A DNA stretch of 64,000 bases. Origin: Homarus americanus (Eukaryota; Arthropoda; Malacostraca; Decapoda; Nephropidae). Below the pieces are notes generated by a model that worked only from the letters and a program-made list of their open reading frames with translations, was not told where the DNA came from and did not search any database. How positions within the stretch are numbered: position 1 is the first letter of the stretch; each line of letters begins with the position of its first letter. Made by a program: the position numbers and the translations under genes. This document shows, in pieces, positions 1 to 13,854 of the stretch. The stretch lies in NCBI RefSeq assembly GCF_018991925.1, contig NW_024751782.1, positions 160,001-224,000 of the forward strand, given 5' to 3'.

Positions 1-66
1 CAAGTGTCCCTGTTTGGTTATGTGTGGTTATTCTCTCTGTATAGTCTTCGTTAAATCAACAAACTA

Positions 67-167
67 CTAAGCGTAAAACGGTACTCCTAAGCTGAACTCC
101 TCATAGGGCCTTGACGGTGGAGGGTGAAAGACCCACGGGATGTAGAGTGTGGGAACGACCAACCCAG
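67..167 (-). CDS. Candidate terminal exon, unknown protein
   Basis: The minus strand has a pyrimidine-rich acceptor ending in TATCACAG just above position 167. It is followed by a short open frame of about 33 residues that ends in TAG at 67-69. The peptide begins GLVVPTLYIPW and ends GVPFYA. It is not low-complexity, unlike the repeat translation upstream of the acceptor, and it is hydrophobic at first, then proline- and aromatic-rich. The exon would start in phase 1. I do not recognise the family. No AATAAA is visible in the 66 bases left before the window edge, so the 3' end cannot be checked. It could be a chance frame next to a repeat. Confidence 0.25.
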
Positions 168-202
168 CTGTGATAGTAACAGGAAACAAGAGGCGGGTAA
201 AC

Positions 203-2090
203 AAACTACCACTACCATCAACACCACCATCCTCACCACCACCATCACCACCACCATCACCACTAACATCCTCACCACCACCATCACCACTACCATCACC
301 ACTACCATCACCACCATCACCACTGCCATCACCACTACCATCACTACCACCATCACCACTACCATCACCACCACCATCACCACTACCATCACCACCACCA
401 CCATCCTCCACCACCTACCATCACCACTACCATCACACTACCATCAACACCACCATCCTCACCACCACCATCACCACACCATCACCACCACCACCATCCT
501 CACCACTACCATCACTACCATCACCACCACCATCCTCACCACTACCATCACCACTACCATCCTCACCAACCATCACCACTACCATCACCACCACCATCCT
601 CACACCACCACCATCACCACCATCACCACCACCATCCTCCCCACCCACCACCATCACCACTACCATCAACCACCATCCTCACCACCACCATCACCACTAC
701 CATCACCACCACCACCATTCTCCCACTACCATCACCACTACCATCACCACCACCATCCTCCCACTACCATCACCACTACCATCACCACCACCATCCTACC
801 ACCACCATCACCACTACCATCACCACCACCATCACCACCATCAACACCACCATCCTCCACCCCCCATCACCACCACATCACCACCACCATCCTCACCACC
901 ACTAATCACCACTACCATCACCACCATCACCACCATCAACACCACCATCCTCACCACTACCATCACCACTACCATCACCACCACCATCCTCACCACCACC
1001 ATCACCACTACCATTCTACTAATCCTCACCACCACCATCACCACCTGCATCACCTTCACATCCACCACTACCATCACCACCATCTCACTCCCCCCACCAT
1101 CACCACTACCATCTCCACTAACATCCTCACCACTACCATCACCACCACTACTCCTCATCATTACCACTCTCACCACCATCCTCACCACCACCATCACCCA
1201 CTACCATCACTACTACCATCACCACTGCCATCATCACCACTACTCACCACCACTCATCATTACCACTCTCACCACCACCAACCCTCACCACCACCACCCT
1301 CACAACCACTATCACCACTACTCTCACCACCATCCCTCTACTCTCATCACTACTCTCACCTACACCCTCACCACCACCATCAACACTACCATCCTCACCA
1401 CCACCATCACCCACTCTCACCACCACCCTCACAACAACCATCCACCACTAGCCTCAACATCATCAGCCTCACCACCACCCCCCTCCCTACAACCCTACCC
1501 TCCACACCACCCTCACCACCACCACCACCCTCACCAAAACACTCCATCACCACCACCACCTCACCAATACCAATACTCTCATCACCACCCTCACCACCAC
1601 CACCACCATCATCCACCACCACCCTCACCAACACTCTCATCACAACCACCGCCTTCACCACCACCACCACCCACAGCAGACCTTCACCATCACCACCCCT
1701 CACCACCACCACCACCCTCACCTCCACCACCCTCATCATCACCACCACCACCTCACCAACACTCTCATCACCACCACCACCTTCACCACCACCACCACCA
1801 CACCGCTACCTTCACCATCACCACCTCACCACACCACCATCACCATCATCACACCACCACCACCACCACCACAACCACCCCTCACTACCACCATCATCCT
1901 CACCACCACCTTCATCACCACCACCACCCTCACCACCACCATCCTCACCACCACCATCCTCACCACCACCACCACCACTCATACCATCCTCACCACCTCC
2001 ACCACCACCCTCACCACCACCACCACCCTCACCCTCACCACCACCCCTCATCACCACCCTCATCACCACCACCCTCACCACCACACTGAA
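203..2090. repeat. CAC/CAT/TAC-rich imperfect satellite
   Basis: About 1.9 kb is built from CACCAT, CACTAC and CACCAC blocks with almost no G on the plus strand. The left half is dominated by ACCATCACCACT-type units. The right half drifts to CCACCACCCTCA-type units. Every long open frame here (His/Thr/Pro-rich on plus, Val/Gly-rich on minus) is repeat read-through. Confidence 0.95.
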
Positions 2091-2440
2091 ACGTTTACAC
2101 CTGGCCGACCACAAAGCCAAAGGTCATCTAAAACACACCCACGATGACCTGAGAGAGCCACTGGCAAAACCTCGTCACGGTCAGTAAATGAGGCGCTCTC
2201 CTCACCCCAACTAGGGTCAAACACCCGTATGGTAGATGAACACATAGCTCTGTCTAGTCCGGCAAAAGCTCAGTGTGTGGTAGGCAGAAATGTTAACTGA
2301 CAAATACAGAGACGGAAATTAGCAAACATTGACTCTTTCGCACAATGGTAAGAGATCGCAAACATCATTTCTGGGATACATTTTTCCTTCTGAGTTCCTT
2401 TGATTTCTGGTTCATTGTGGCTGCCACCCGTGTTGGTTGA

Positions 2441-2608
2441 ACGACAACGTTGTAGCTCACTGTATCCGTCCCTCGGGAAGACAACGTTGTGACTCACTGT
2501 ATCCGTCAGTACAGAGGACGACGTTGTGACTCACTGTATCCGTCACTACAGAGGATGACGTTGTGGCTCACTATATCCGTCGCTAACACGAGGATGACGT
2601 TGCGGTTC
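2441..2608. repeat. 37-bp minisatellite, about 4.5 copies
   Basis: The motif ACGTTGTGACTCACTGTATC recurs at 2447, 2484, 2521 and 2558, a spacing of 37 bases. A last partial copy lies near 2597. The surrounding unique sequence (2090-3340) shows no supportable gene. Confidence 0.85.
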
Positions 2609-3345
2609 AAGAAAGTAGGATTCATTAGAGATATGAAGGACAATGTGCTCGTGTTCCTCCCTCCACTCACTTATGTAATTTTACTGCGTTGGTACTGAAC
2701 TGTATGGGGGCGCTACAGTTCAGATCCGGTGTTTCCTGAATAGACCAATAGCTGTGTAAAAAGAACTTGCTGTAAGTGTCTTCACTGAACACAGAGTAAA
2801 CACAAATATCTGCATGTCATACACCTCATTTATTAATTATTCTTGTATTTGACTTTATGCCGTACATCGACGTTTCCCAAGCCGAGGATCACAAGGGCTA
2901 TTCCCGGATGCAGATTTTGTTCATTTTAATATCGCAACAATGGAAATATTCTCCTTTCACGGGTATTATTTGGGCATTACACAAAGTTACATTATCTGCA
3001 GCCGAGCCTCAAACACTCGTCCCTTTGAAGTGTATGATGCAAGAGAATTCCAGCTGTATCATTCTGCCACGACCACAAAGACACATGATAGCCAGTTGGT
3101 GTGTTTAGGAGGTGGGGGTGGGTGGTCGTAACTCACTACCCAGCGTTGTTGACTCATTAAATATCCAATCAAACAAGAACAAACAATGGTGTTCCTGGAG
3201 TAACAGTGTGTGTGTGTGTGTGTCATGCTGCCCGATGGTGAGGCTTCAGACGTCGGGTCTTGCTTTTGATTTTCTCTCTTCTTTTCTCTCTCGCCTCATG
3301 TCTCAAGTTTCCTTGGTTCTGCCTCACCCCCCCTCCCCCTCCCCC

Positions 3346-4892
3346 ATCGGATCTGCCGGATCTGCCACCCTCCCTCAGATCTGTCACACCCTCCCTCGGA
3401 CCTGTCACAAACCCTCCCTCGTATCTGTCACACCCTCCTCAGATCTATCCTACACTCCCTCGGATCTGTCACACCCTCCTCAGACCTGTCCTGACACCCT
3501 CCTCGTATCTGTCAAACCCTCCCTCGGATCTTCCATACACTCCCTCGATCTGTCACACCCTCCCTCAGACCTGTCACAAACCCTCCCTCATGTCTGTCAC
3601 ACCCTCCCTCGGATCTTCCATACACTCCCTCGTATCTGTCCACCCTCCCTCGAGATCTCCTTACTCCCTCGTATCTGTCACACCCTCCCTCAGATCTTCC
3701 ATACACTCCCTCGTATCTGTCACACCTCCCCTCGATCTTCCATACACTCCCTCGTATCTGTCACACCCTCCCTCGGATCTTCCATACACTCCCTCGTATC
3801 TGTCACACCCTCCCTCAGATCTTCCATACCTCCCTCGGATCTGTCACACCCTCCCTCGGATCTATCATACCTCCCTCGTATCTGTCACACCCTCCCTCGG
3901 ATCTATCCTACACTCCCTCATATCTGTCACACCCTCCTGGATCTATCATACACTCCCTCGTATCTGTCACACCTCCCTCGGATCTATCCTTCCTCCTCGG
4001 ACCTGTCACAAACCCTCCCTCGGACCTGTCACAAACCCTCCCTCGTATCTGTCACCCTCCCTCGATCTTCCCTACCTCCCCTCAGATCTGTCCACCCTCC
4101 CTCGACCTGTCCTGCACCCTCACTCGTATCTGTCACACCCTCCCTCGGATCTTCCATACTCCCTCGGATCTGTCACGCCCTCCCTCGGATCTTCCTCCAC
4201 TCCCTCGGATCTGTCCACCCTCCTCAGATCTTCCATACCTCCCTCGGATCTGTCACACCCTCCCTCGACCTGTCACAAACCCTCACTCATATCTGTCACA
4301 CCCTCCTCGGATCTTCCATACACCTCCTCGGATCTGTCACCCTCCCTCGGATCTTCCATCACTCCCTCGATCTGTCACACCCTCCTCGGATCTATCATAC
4401 ACTCCCTCGTATCTGTCACCCTCCCTCGGACCTGTCCTAAACCCTCCTCGTATCTGTCACACCCTCCTCCGATCTTCCATACACTCCCTCGGATCTGTCA
4501 CACCCCTCCCTCGGACCTGTCAAAACCCTCCCTCGTATCTGTCACATCCTCCTCGATCTTCCCTCCCTCGGATCTGTCACACCCTCCCTCAGTCTATCAT
4601 CACTCCCTCGTATCTGTCACACCCTCCCTCAGATCTTCCATACACTCCCTCGATCTGTCACACCCTCCCTCGGACCTGTCACAACCCTCCCTCATATCTG
4701 TCACACCCTTCCTCGGATCTTCCTACACTCCCTCGGATCTGTCACACCTCCTCGACCTGTCAAAACCCTCCCTCGGATCTGCACCCTCCTCGGATCTTCC
4801 ATACACTCCTCGACCAGTCACACCCTCCCTCGTATCTGTCACACCCTCCCTCGGATCTTCCATACACTCCCTCGGATCTGTCACACCCTCCC
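3346..4892. repeat. 21-bp CCCTCGGATCTGTCACAC minisatellite
   Basis: About 1.55 kb is made of alternating variants ending in TGTCACAC, TTCCATACA or TATCATACA after a CCCTCGGATC core. The period is about 21 bases with many one-base slips. The long Ser/Pro/Leu-rich open frames across it are repeat read-through. The strand is pyrimidine-biased. Confidence 0.95.
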
Positions 4893-6047
<1,155 letters not shown>

Positions 6048-6344
6048 GGACAAGTTCAAGTTTACACTCTTGACTATAAAGCTATGAAAGAATAGTGTTT
6101 CATTTTCTAAACACCTTCTGGATATTGCCTTCAATAAAATTTATATTGGATTCTTAAGATACTCCCTATAAAATATCCCTAGTTGTTTTTTTTATATTCA
6201 CAATTTTTAAACCTGTAGAGGAAAAAAGCTACACCCCTTTTCAACACACTATACAGACGTGTCTGGTGAAGCGTAGCCACACCTGCTGTTCCTGGACCAG
6301 CAACAGCAAAAAGTAATCTGTTTCATTAGCATTGTTCTTCTCAA

Positions 6345-7066
6345 AGTGTAGTGTTGTGAGGCGTGGTGCTAGTGTTGTGAGGCGTGGTGCTGGGACGGTC
6401 TTAGGGTGATATGTTGTGGGGCGTGGTGCTGGGACGGTCTTTGGGTGTTAGCGTTGTGAGGCGTGGTGCTGGGACGGTCTTAGGGTACTAGTGTTGTGAG
6501 GCGTGGTGCTGGACGGTTTAGGGGCGTTGTGAGGCGTGGTGCTGGGACGGTCTTAGGGTGTTAGCGTTGTGAGGCGTGGTGCTGGGACGGTCTTAGGGTA
6601 CTAGTGTTGTGAGGCGTGGTGCTGGGACGGTCTTGGGTGTGAGGCGTGGTGCTATGGTGCTGGTGGGCGTGGTTCTGGGACGGTCTTAGGGTGCTAGTTT
6701 TGTGGGCGTGGTGCTGGGACGGTCTTAGTGTTGTGAGGCGTAGTGCTGGAACGGTCTTAGGGTATTACGCCGTATTATTAAACAACATCTTCCTTGAAGA
6801 GGGTCGTCGTGTTCAACCGAGAGTTTATATAGGTCCTGAGGACACAGTACAGGACTTAACGGGTTGGTGTGGCGGTAAAATGAACTAATTTCAATATTAT
6901 AAATTTAATTTTATTGGATTGGATTTACTACAGGCGTGGTGCTGGGACGGTCTTAGTGTGCTAGTTCTGTAAGGCGTGGAGCTGGGACGGTCTTAGTGTG
7001 CTAGTTCTGTGAGGCGTGGTGCTGGGACGGTCTTAGGGTACTAGTGTTGTGAGGTGTGGCGCTGGG
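6345..7066. repeat. 40-bp minisatellite split by a unique insert
   Basis: Units of the form GTTGTGAGGCGTGGTGCTGG followed by GACGGTCTTAGGG and a CTAGT link run from about 6345 to 6760. They resume from about 6932 to 7066. Between them lie about 170 bases of unrelated, AT-richer sequence. Unit length varies through partial copies. Confidence 0.9.
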
Positions 7067-7189
7067 ACGACCACAATACAAATCATTAAATACTCCCACA
7101 AAAATGACGATTGCTTCCTGATTATCCCTGGCAGAGGTCAAGGTGGGCAGTGGTGGTTAATCCTTAAGAGTTTAGAATATGCAAATTAG

Positions 7190-7440
7190 GGCATGAAGCG
7201 GAAGTGGGGGGAAGAAACTAGAGAGAGAAGTGGGGAAGGCAGGAGGGGTGAACTAGAGGAGGGAGGCGGAGGGAGAGGTGAACTAGAGGAGGAGGCGGAG
7301 GGGGTGGTGGGGCGGAGGGGGTGAACTAAAGTGGGAGGCGGAGGGAGGAAAGTAGGGGAGGTGAAGGAAGAGGGGTGGACTGGAGAAGGAGGCGGAGGAA
7401 GAGGGGTGAAAGGAAAAAAAAATGGAAGAGGGGTCGTATA
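7190..7440. repeat. Purine-rich GGAGGCGGAGG tract
   Basis: The plus strand is almost all G and A, with irregular AACTAGAGGAGGGAGGCGG units. It is a degenerate purine tract with no supportable gene. Confidence 0.7.
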
Positions 7441-7475
7441 GGCCACAGTAACAAAGGTTGAATTCACGAGAAATG

Positions 7476-7825
7476 AAAGAGTAAACGGTACAGTGGAAGC
7501 GTAAACGGTACAGTGGAAGGGTAAACGGTACAGTGGAAGAGTAAACGGTACAGTGGAAGAGTAAACGGTACAGTGGAAGAGTAAACGGTACAGTGTAAGA
7601 ATAAACGGTACAGTGGAAAAACGACAGTGTAAGAATAAACGGTACAGTGGAAGAGTAAACGGTACAGTGTAAGAATAAACGGTACAGTGGAAAATGGGCG
7701 GTTACAGTGGAAGAGTGCAGTGGAAAAGTAAACGGTACAGTGGAAGAAACGGTACAGTAAACGGTACAGTGTAAGAATAAACGGTACAGTGGAAGAGTAA
7801 ACGGTACAGTGTAAGAATAAACGGT
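7476..7825. repeat. 20-bp GTAAACGGTACAGTGGAAGA minisatellite
   Basis: About 17 copies are present, with variants GTGTAAGAATA for GTGGAAGAGTA. The Tyr/Leu/Phe-rich minus-strand frames are read-through of the array. Confidence 0.95.
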
Positions 7826-7829
7826 ACTC

Positions 7830-8220
7830 CACACTTCACCACTTTGTCGCTTTACATCATTATAATCATAATTGTGGGCGTTATATCATTAATAATTATA
7901 ATTATAAATTATGAAAAAGAAATGTTGTGAAATATATTACAAAATTGGATACATTTATTTAGCTTTAGTTTTAATATCATATTTCGTGTGATAATTTAAC
8001 TAAGATAAAAACAGTTATACTAGCGAAATAAAATAAAAGAAATATGACATACTTCCAACGTGGCTTTAACATATACTGATTTTCATATCAATATATACAT
8101 TTCAGTATCTCTTCTGTGGATATAATTATGTAACAAAAATAAGAAACAAAACAAAACAGCAATATTAATGACCTTAAAAAATCTCAATAAAGACAGTGAG
8201 GGGATTGAGTTCAGGTCATT
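7830..8220. other. AT-rich spacer, nothing recognised
   Basis: AT-rich unique DNA without exon-like structure. Confidence 0.6.
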
Positions 8221-8221
8221 C

Positions 8222-8490
8222 GCTGCCTCTCCTCATAGTTCAGGTCCTGTGTTCCTCCCCCCACTAGTTCCGGTGTTCCCTCCCCTAGTTCAGGTCAGTG
8301 CTCCCTCCCCACATAGTTCTTTCAGTGTAGTTCAGGTCAGTGCTCCTCCCTCCCATAGTTCAGGTCAGGTCCCATAGTTCAGGTCCAGTGTTCCCTCCCC
8401 CACATAGTTCAGGTCCGGTGTTCCCTCCCCCACATAGTTCAGGTCCGGTGTTCCCTCCCCCACATAGTTCAGGTCTACTCCCCCACATAG
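8222..8490. repeat. 29-bp CATAGTTCAGGTCCGGTGTT minisatellite
   Basis: Irregular units at the left become near-perfect 29-base units at 8395-8480 (CCCCACATAGTTCAGG core). Confidence 0.9.
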
Positions 8491-9789
8491 AACATACTTT
8501 AATATATGAAAATTTTCTGAATAATAATAAATTAATATTAGTAGTGTAAAGAATCAGTAATCTTTCTTTCTTTTTTTCTTTCTTACTTAGATTACATTGA
8601 ATATAAATAAATCTAGCCTCCCATCACAAGGTTCTTGAATTAGGCCTTGAAGCCACTTGCTGTATATCCAGCTATTGTCACCTGAGGCTTCCTGAGACTT
8701 GCAACTCACGCTGGCATTGACAACCTTAGCCCAGGCTTCTGACCATCCCGTAATGTTTCACGCCAATTGTCCGGATTAACTCCTGGTGGAAATGGAGGGA
8801 GAAGTGGGATGGGTTTTGTGAGTAGGTGGGAAGGTTTGGAGTGGGGGTTTTGGATGAGGGAGAAGTGGGATGTTGAGGGAAGTGGATGATGATAAGGATG
8901 AGGGCATGTGGATCAGAGGGAGGAGGTCTTGTTAACAGAGCCTTACGCCTGGTGGATGAGGAAGTGGATGGGGTGGAAATAAAATAAAATTCTGAGTTTC
9001 ACTTTTTAAAACTGAATAATATATTGTTGAATACATAAGTAAGTTCCTTGTCATGTACAGTGGTATTGACCAGCGAGTGAAGACAGAACAAGACAGCACA
9101 GAAAATAAAGACCTGAAGTTATCTCGAGAGAGCTGTCTTAAAACCGTGTAATTAGAACTTCCGTCTCAGCGTCCACACACATCATGCCTCTTCCTTGTTT
9201 TATCGTCTCTCTCGTCTTCTTTTCTTCCCCCTTCATTCAGTCCTCCCATATATCTCCATCTTCCCATCAGGCTCAGTCATCCCATTTTTTCTCGTTTACT
9301 GTTACATTTGTCCAATTCCCCGTTCATCTCCCCGGCGAGACTTTTGTCCAATCACTCCCATGTCCACTCCATCTCCTCTTACTCCGGTCTCCCCGTGCCC
9401 CTTACTACCGCAGTGTATGATAAGAGTCGTCTCTCCCCTCTGGGCCTCGGCTGTATACCATGTCAAACTTGTTTACTCCAGCACACTGTTTCCTGTTTAT
9501 TGTTTTTATTTATACATGCATACGTCCGTGCTGGTACAGGTATACATTACAAGAATACACATATATACACAAGCACATATACCTACATATGCACACATAT
9601 TTTTATAATCGTTATGTAAATTTCATTAAGTCTAAATTCTCGTCTTATACAAAAATTTTAGTTGCATTTAAATTCAAATTTTATTGTCTTTATGTCTTTG
9701 TTGCATTATTTACATTAAAATAAGTCAACTTATTTATTTTAAATGTACAAAAGATCTCAGAAAGTAACCTTGATATCCTTCATCCTACA
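8491..9789. other. Unique sequence upstream of the Ig exon
   Basis: There is a T-rich run near 8560, GGAT/GGAAGT purine-rich sequence at 8790-8970, then unique pyrimidine-rich DNA. No earlier exon of the Ig gene (for example a signal-peptide exon) could be supported here. The last 25 bases are the acceptor of the exon at 9791. Confidence 0.5.
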
Positions 9790-9790
9790 G

Positions 9791-9978
9791 TGACGTCAGG
9801 GTTGGAGATCCTAAAGATTGATGGTCCTAGCGTGGTGGTGAACGGCTCCAAACCTCAGCTGATCCTTGACTGTGAGTACGACATCACGGAGTATGACAAG
9901 TCAGGCCTGGTGGTCAAGTGGTACTTTAACAGGCAACCCTTCCCCGTCTACCAGTGGATACCCAGAAATGAACCACAG
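9791..9978 (+). CDS. Ig-domain protein, exon encoding N-terminal half of a V-type Ig domain
   Basis: The exon follows a clean acceptor (CATCCTACAG) and ends at a consensus donor (CCACAG then GTAAGG). It enters in phase 1 and leaves in phase 0, giving 63 residues. The B-strand cysteine is in LILDCEYD. The invariant tryptophan is in VVKWYFN, followed by PVYQWIP. One possible N-glycosylation sequon (NGS) precedes the cysteine. This layout (DCEYD, about 16 residues, KWY, then a Pro-rich turn) recalls arthropod beaten-path-type cell-surface Ig proteins, which are secreted or membrane-attached adhesion and guidance molecules. The specific paralogue cannot be named. Together with 11586-11763 it makes one complete domain. 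Confidence 0.85.
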
Positions 9979-11585
9979 GTAAGGTCTGGTATGGTGGTAC
10001 AATAGGTGTGATGCTGATGGTGGTAGTTAGTGGTGGTGGTAGTGGTGGTAGCAGTAGTAGTTGGTGATGGTGGTAGCTGGTGGTGGTGGTGGTAGTGATG
10101 ATAGTAGTAGCTGGTAGCAGTAGTAGTTGGTGATGGTGGTAGCTGGTGGTGGTGGTGGTAGGTAGTGGTGGTTATAGTGATGATGGTAGTAGCTGGAATA
10201 GTAGTAGTAGTAGTTGGTGATGGTGGAAGCTCGTGGGGGGTAGTAGTTGATGGTGGTGGTAGCAGTAATGTTAATAAAAAGAAAAAGAACGCTAGTGATA
10301 TAAATAATTTCGATGAGAGATGAGAGATAAGGTAATAATAAACGTGTAATAGGAGTTAGGATTGATGATTTTAACAATAATTCACGAATGGAAGGAAAGG
10401 AACAGGATTCGTTACCCTGATGACAACGGAATATAAACAACGGTTACAATAATGTACTTATATACTGAGTGTAATTTTGTGTACTTTCAACACTTCAAAT
10501 GTAGACAACTTAACATCAGTAGTCCTTTCTAAGTTTTCCATCTCGAAAATTGAAATTTTTGGGAAAACTTTCATCAGAAACTTTCCTTTACTTACACTTT
10601 AAATGCATCTCCATCTTGCTCTAGCTGCTGAACCTCCCTCAACCTCTCAGCTGAAAACATCCCTTTACCTTCCTATTAAGGCTTTGGATCCTAAATTGGC
10701 GTGTTAAGGTGAAGAGCTAGCTATTAATTTGAAGGATCCGGTGGTGTTTCAGGGGTGGCTCTTACCCTGGAGGAGGAGGGAGGGGGGGGAGAGACCTGGC
10801 TCCTTTACCGACCTTGATCACGACGGAGGCGGCTAAAAGTGAACCTCCAGGTCTCTTAAGGACCATTTCTCCGCCATCACATTTTCTTTCCCGAGCAAGT
10901 TGGTGGGTGGGTGGGTGGGTGGGTGGGTGGGTATCCTCCGTGTCCACAGCCAGCGTGTGGAGGACGACCCACCTTCACGATCCAAGTTTTCTCAGGTGCA
11001 GCCACGCCACTTTGATCATTCCATTTGGCTCTGCTGCTAAAAGTTTATATTTTCTTATTCCTCGCATAAGAGCTTAACATCTCGAAGGATAGTTAAGGCA
11101 AAAAAAAAAAAAATTGAAGAAGTGTGCAGTAACTAAACTGATTAACTCCTTCCAGTCTTGTTTTAAAATTTTCTCTTCCATTCTCGTGAAGGAGACGGAA
11201 ACCCTTCTGGATTTTTTTTTTAAGATACGACAGGATAAAGAGTATTATTTTTTTCATGTGATGATAAAATACACCAAGTTCTTTCACGTATTCACACAAA
11301 TCCTGGAATATAATTAGTTAAGGTCAAGAGTGTTTGTAACGGGATGTAATTCAGTAAGTTTTCGCTCTGCTATAAAATGATGACTTTTGTCGCTTCTCCG
11401 AATCTCAAACCTGAAGTCAATTTTTATCCGAGATAGAAGGATGAATGTTTGAGTTTTGTGTTCATGGGAGTGAAGATGTCCTGCACCTCCCCAGTCTTAT
11501 AACAGGTTAAAGCTGACGGTGTTTCCCTTCCTCTCATTCCTACAGTAAGTTAAGACTGAAGTCCTTCCCTTCCTTCACCTGACAG
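9979..11585 (+). other. Intron within the Ig domain (phase 0)
   Basis: The GT/AG intron of about 1.6 kb holds a degenerate GGT/AGT repeat (about 10012-10275), a short GGGT tract (10902-10932, able to form G-quadruplex) and unique DNA. Confidence 0.8.
10012..10275. repeat. GGTGGT/AGTAGT imperfect repeat
   Basis: Trinucleotide-like GGT, AGT and GAT units are mixed with AGCTGGTGGTGG-type blocks, inside the Ig intron. Confidence 0.85.
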
Positions 11586-11763
11586 GACTTGGGGATCCTG
11601 AAAGGTCGTCTCAATCTGGAATACGAGGTGTCAGATGAAGAATTCACTAAACACCGCGCCCTGGCCATCGTCAACCCCACCACCGAGCTCACCGGCGAGT
11701 ACACCTGTTGGATTTCTTCCTTTGAGAGTGAAGACTTCAGGAGGAAGTCACTTATCGTCTATG
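11586..11763 (+). CDS. Ig-domain protein, exon encoding C-terminal half of the V-type Ig domain
   Basis: The acceptor is CACCTGACAG and the donor is TATG then GTGAGTAC. The exon enters in phase 0 and leaves in phase 1, joining exactly to 9791-9978. It encodes 59 residues plus one base. The F-strand signature LTGEYTCW is the classical E-x-G-x-Y-x-C pattern and supplies the second disulfide cysteine. GRLNLEYEV and RALAIVNP form the D and E strands, and LIVYG ends the G strand. A phase 1 exit after a phase 1 entry is the normal exon-shuffling arrangement for Ig domains. The next exon would have to start in phase 1. I could not identify it, so the protein is partial here. Confidence 0.85.
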
Positions 11764-12686
11764 GTGAGTACTAGCGAGTGAGGGACTTTTTAAACCTAGG
11801 TACTTTAATGGTGAATGGTGGTGACGGGCGTTGATTTTGCCCACTTCGAGGTGAGTATTAATGGTGACGTTGATCCGGAATGCCTCAGGGTGAGTGTTGA
11901 TTAAGGTGACTTAGAGAACTTCATGGTGAGTTACTGATAATATACCAGTGGGGGCTTTATTGGTGACGTTTACTTGAGGGTATTGGATTGCGGTGGTCGA
12001 GGTTATGTTACTCGACGCCTCAAGAGATCATATATTTCTTTCCGCTGTAAGAACGAGTTAAGATCTAAATGGCTCTCTAGCAGGCAGGCGTATTACTGTT
12101 TGCTGCTGCTGCTGCTGTTAAGTCTTTCATGAACAGAGGAATTTGTACTTTTTCCCATATACATAAACTACAATGTTGTCTTTCCCATCATTTGCAGAAC
12201 TGATATGCAAATCGCTTTGACCAAAAATAAAATCTAATATCCTTTTATTAAAGTTCTCGTAAAGTAAACAATGAGTAGACTGAGAGCATGACACTAAGCA
12301 CAACAATATTCACCCATTATTACTGTCTTAAGAATTCTGTGGCTATTAAGGTCGACAATATTCAAGGTTTATCGTTATTATTTTGCCTTCCTTTCCAACC
12401 TAACTTGGCGGTCTCCAGACATCTATTGTTACTTAAACATTACCACTTGTGTTTGTTTGTTTATCTCTTCGCTGTTACGCTTAATTGGAAATAACTCTAA
12501 TTTTATTTCTCCTGTGTGTCATTCAATTAAGATTTTCATTGTGGTTTTGGTCGTAACTGGAATTAACTCTTACCTGTGTTATATTTTGTGGCTAATTACA
12601 ATTATTATTTTGATATTTCGCAAGGTGTAGGTGAATATTTACAACACCTATCACTTATTGTATTTCCTATGAAAACTTTGAGGCAT

Positions 12687-12700
12687 GATGATGTTGATAG

Positions 12701-12754
<54 letters not shown>

Positions 12755-12756
12755 GT
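12687..12756. repeat. (GAT)n microsatellite
   Basis: About 20 GAT units; the poly-Asp frame is an artefact. Confidence 0.95.
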
Positions 12757-13854
12757 AACATAACGACTCTCTTCATACACAGTAACTGAATACATTAATA
12801 AATTACCCTAACCACAGGTCACATCTAGATACTATCTTTATTTATTGACGACTGATGGCCAAACACAGCCTGATTTTACTCTCACGTCGAGGCTCTAATG
12901 ACGCCGTAAACCACTGATTATAGTCTCTAATAAGGTTGATACTTCTGATGTCTGTATAAATCCTGCAGGCGACAGTGAAGATAACGTTGACGCCACACCT
13001 TGTTAATAAGCACTGGTATTATGAGGTGTATGAGCTGAGAAGACAGGTGAGCTGAGGTAAAGAGCTAAGGAGAGATATGAGTGAGGTGAGGAGGCTGGGG
13101 GAGGAGAGTGAGCGCAGTGGTCCATCGCAGTCACTCTGGCGTGCCTCTGGGAACCTTCCACACCTCAGTGAAGTGATCTTATGTGACGATGAGATACTGA
13201 CATGTTGGTAGACAGACAGACACAGACAAAGGGGGGTTGGACAAGGTTGACTGGCTAAGAGGCCTACCGGCAGTTATAGATAGATTGACTGTAAGTGGCT
13301 CACAGGCAGTTATATAGGCCATTCAGGTAATTATAGACAGGTTGACTGGAAAATGACAATCACAAAGAGACAGTTTTAACTGGAGACTGTACAGAATGAC
13401 AACCATTATACCAAGATTTCACTGGCTAATAGGGAGACAGACTAGCCCGACTAGCCAATAGAAAACCAGACAAATGGGTAGAGCAGAGGAAAGCCATTTG
13501 CAGTAATGAATTTGATTATTAGAAGCAATTACAGCCGACTGGTGGCTGAAGAAAAACTGTAGTTCTTTGTGTCCGGCCATTATACACAATTTCCAACGTT
13601 TTCTATCAGCTGATGGATGAGGCCTCTGTCAGTGTTGAGGAGGGAGGGGGGATGGGGTGTAGAGGTGGTTCATGAATTTGCGCTGTTATTAGCTACTCGT
13701 GTACTGTACCATAACACCTGACCAATAGAACACATGTTTTGATTATTATCATCTCGTGATATTCTTGTATTCACGAAGACAACAACAAAACGAAAATGTC
13801 AACTTCACACTTGGGCACCTGTAAGATATAATTGTGTCCTCATAATATTGACCA

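Noticed and set aside
124..2187. Plus-strand 687-codon His/Thr/Pro frame
   Set aside because: Pure read-through of a stop-free CAC/CAT/TAC repeat; overlapping frames are equally open.
2940..3110. Plus frame reading SRASNTRPFEVYDAREF
   Set aside because: Weak acceptor, no donor, two overlapping frames open; no family recognised.
10596..10650. Minus-strand exon-like segment reading ERLREVQQLEQDGDAFK inside the Ig intron
   Set aside because: Donor is good but the acceptor has a poor pyrimidine tract and 17 codons are easily open by chance.
12969..13046. Segment after CCTGCAG ending at CAG-GTGAGC
   Set aside because: In the phase required by the Ig exon it hits a stop after 12 codons, and the acceptor is weak.
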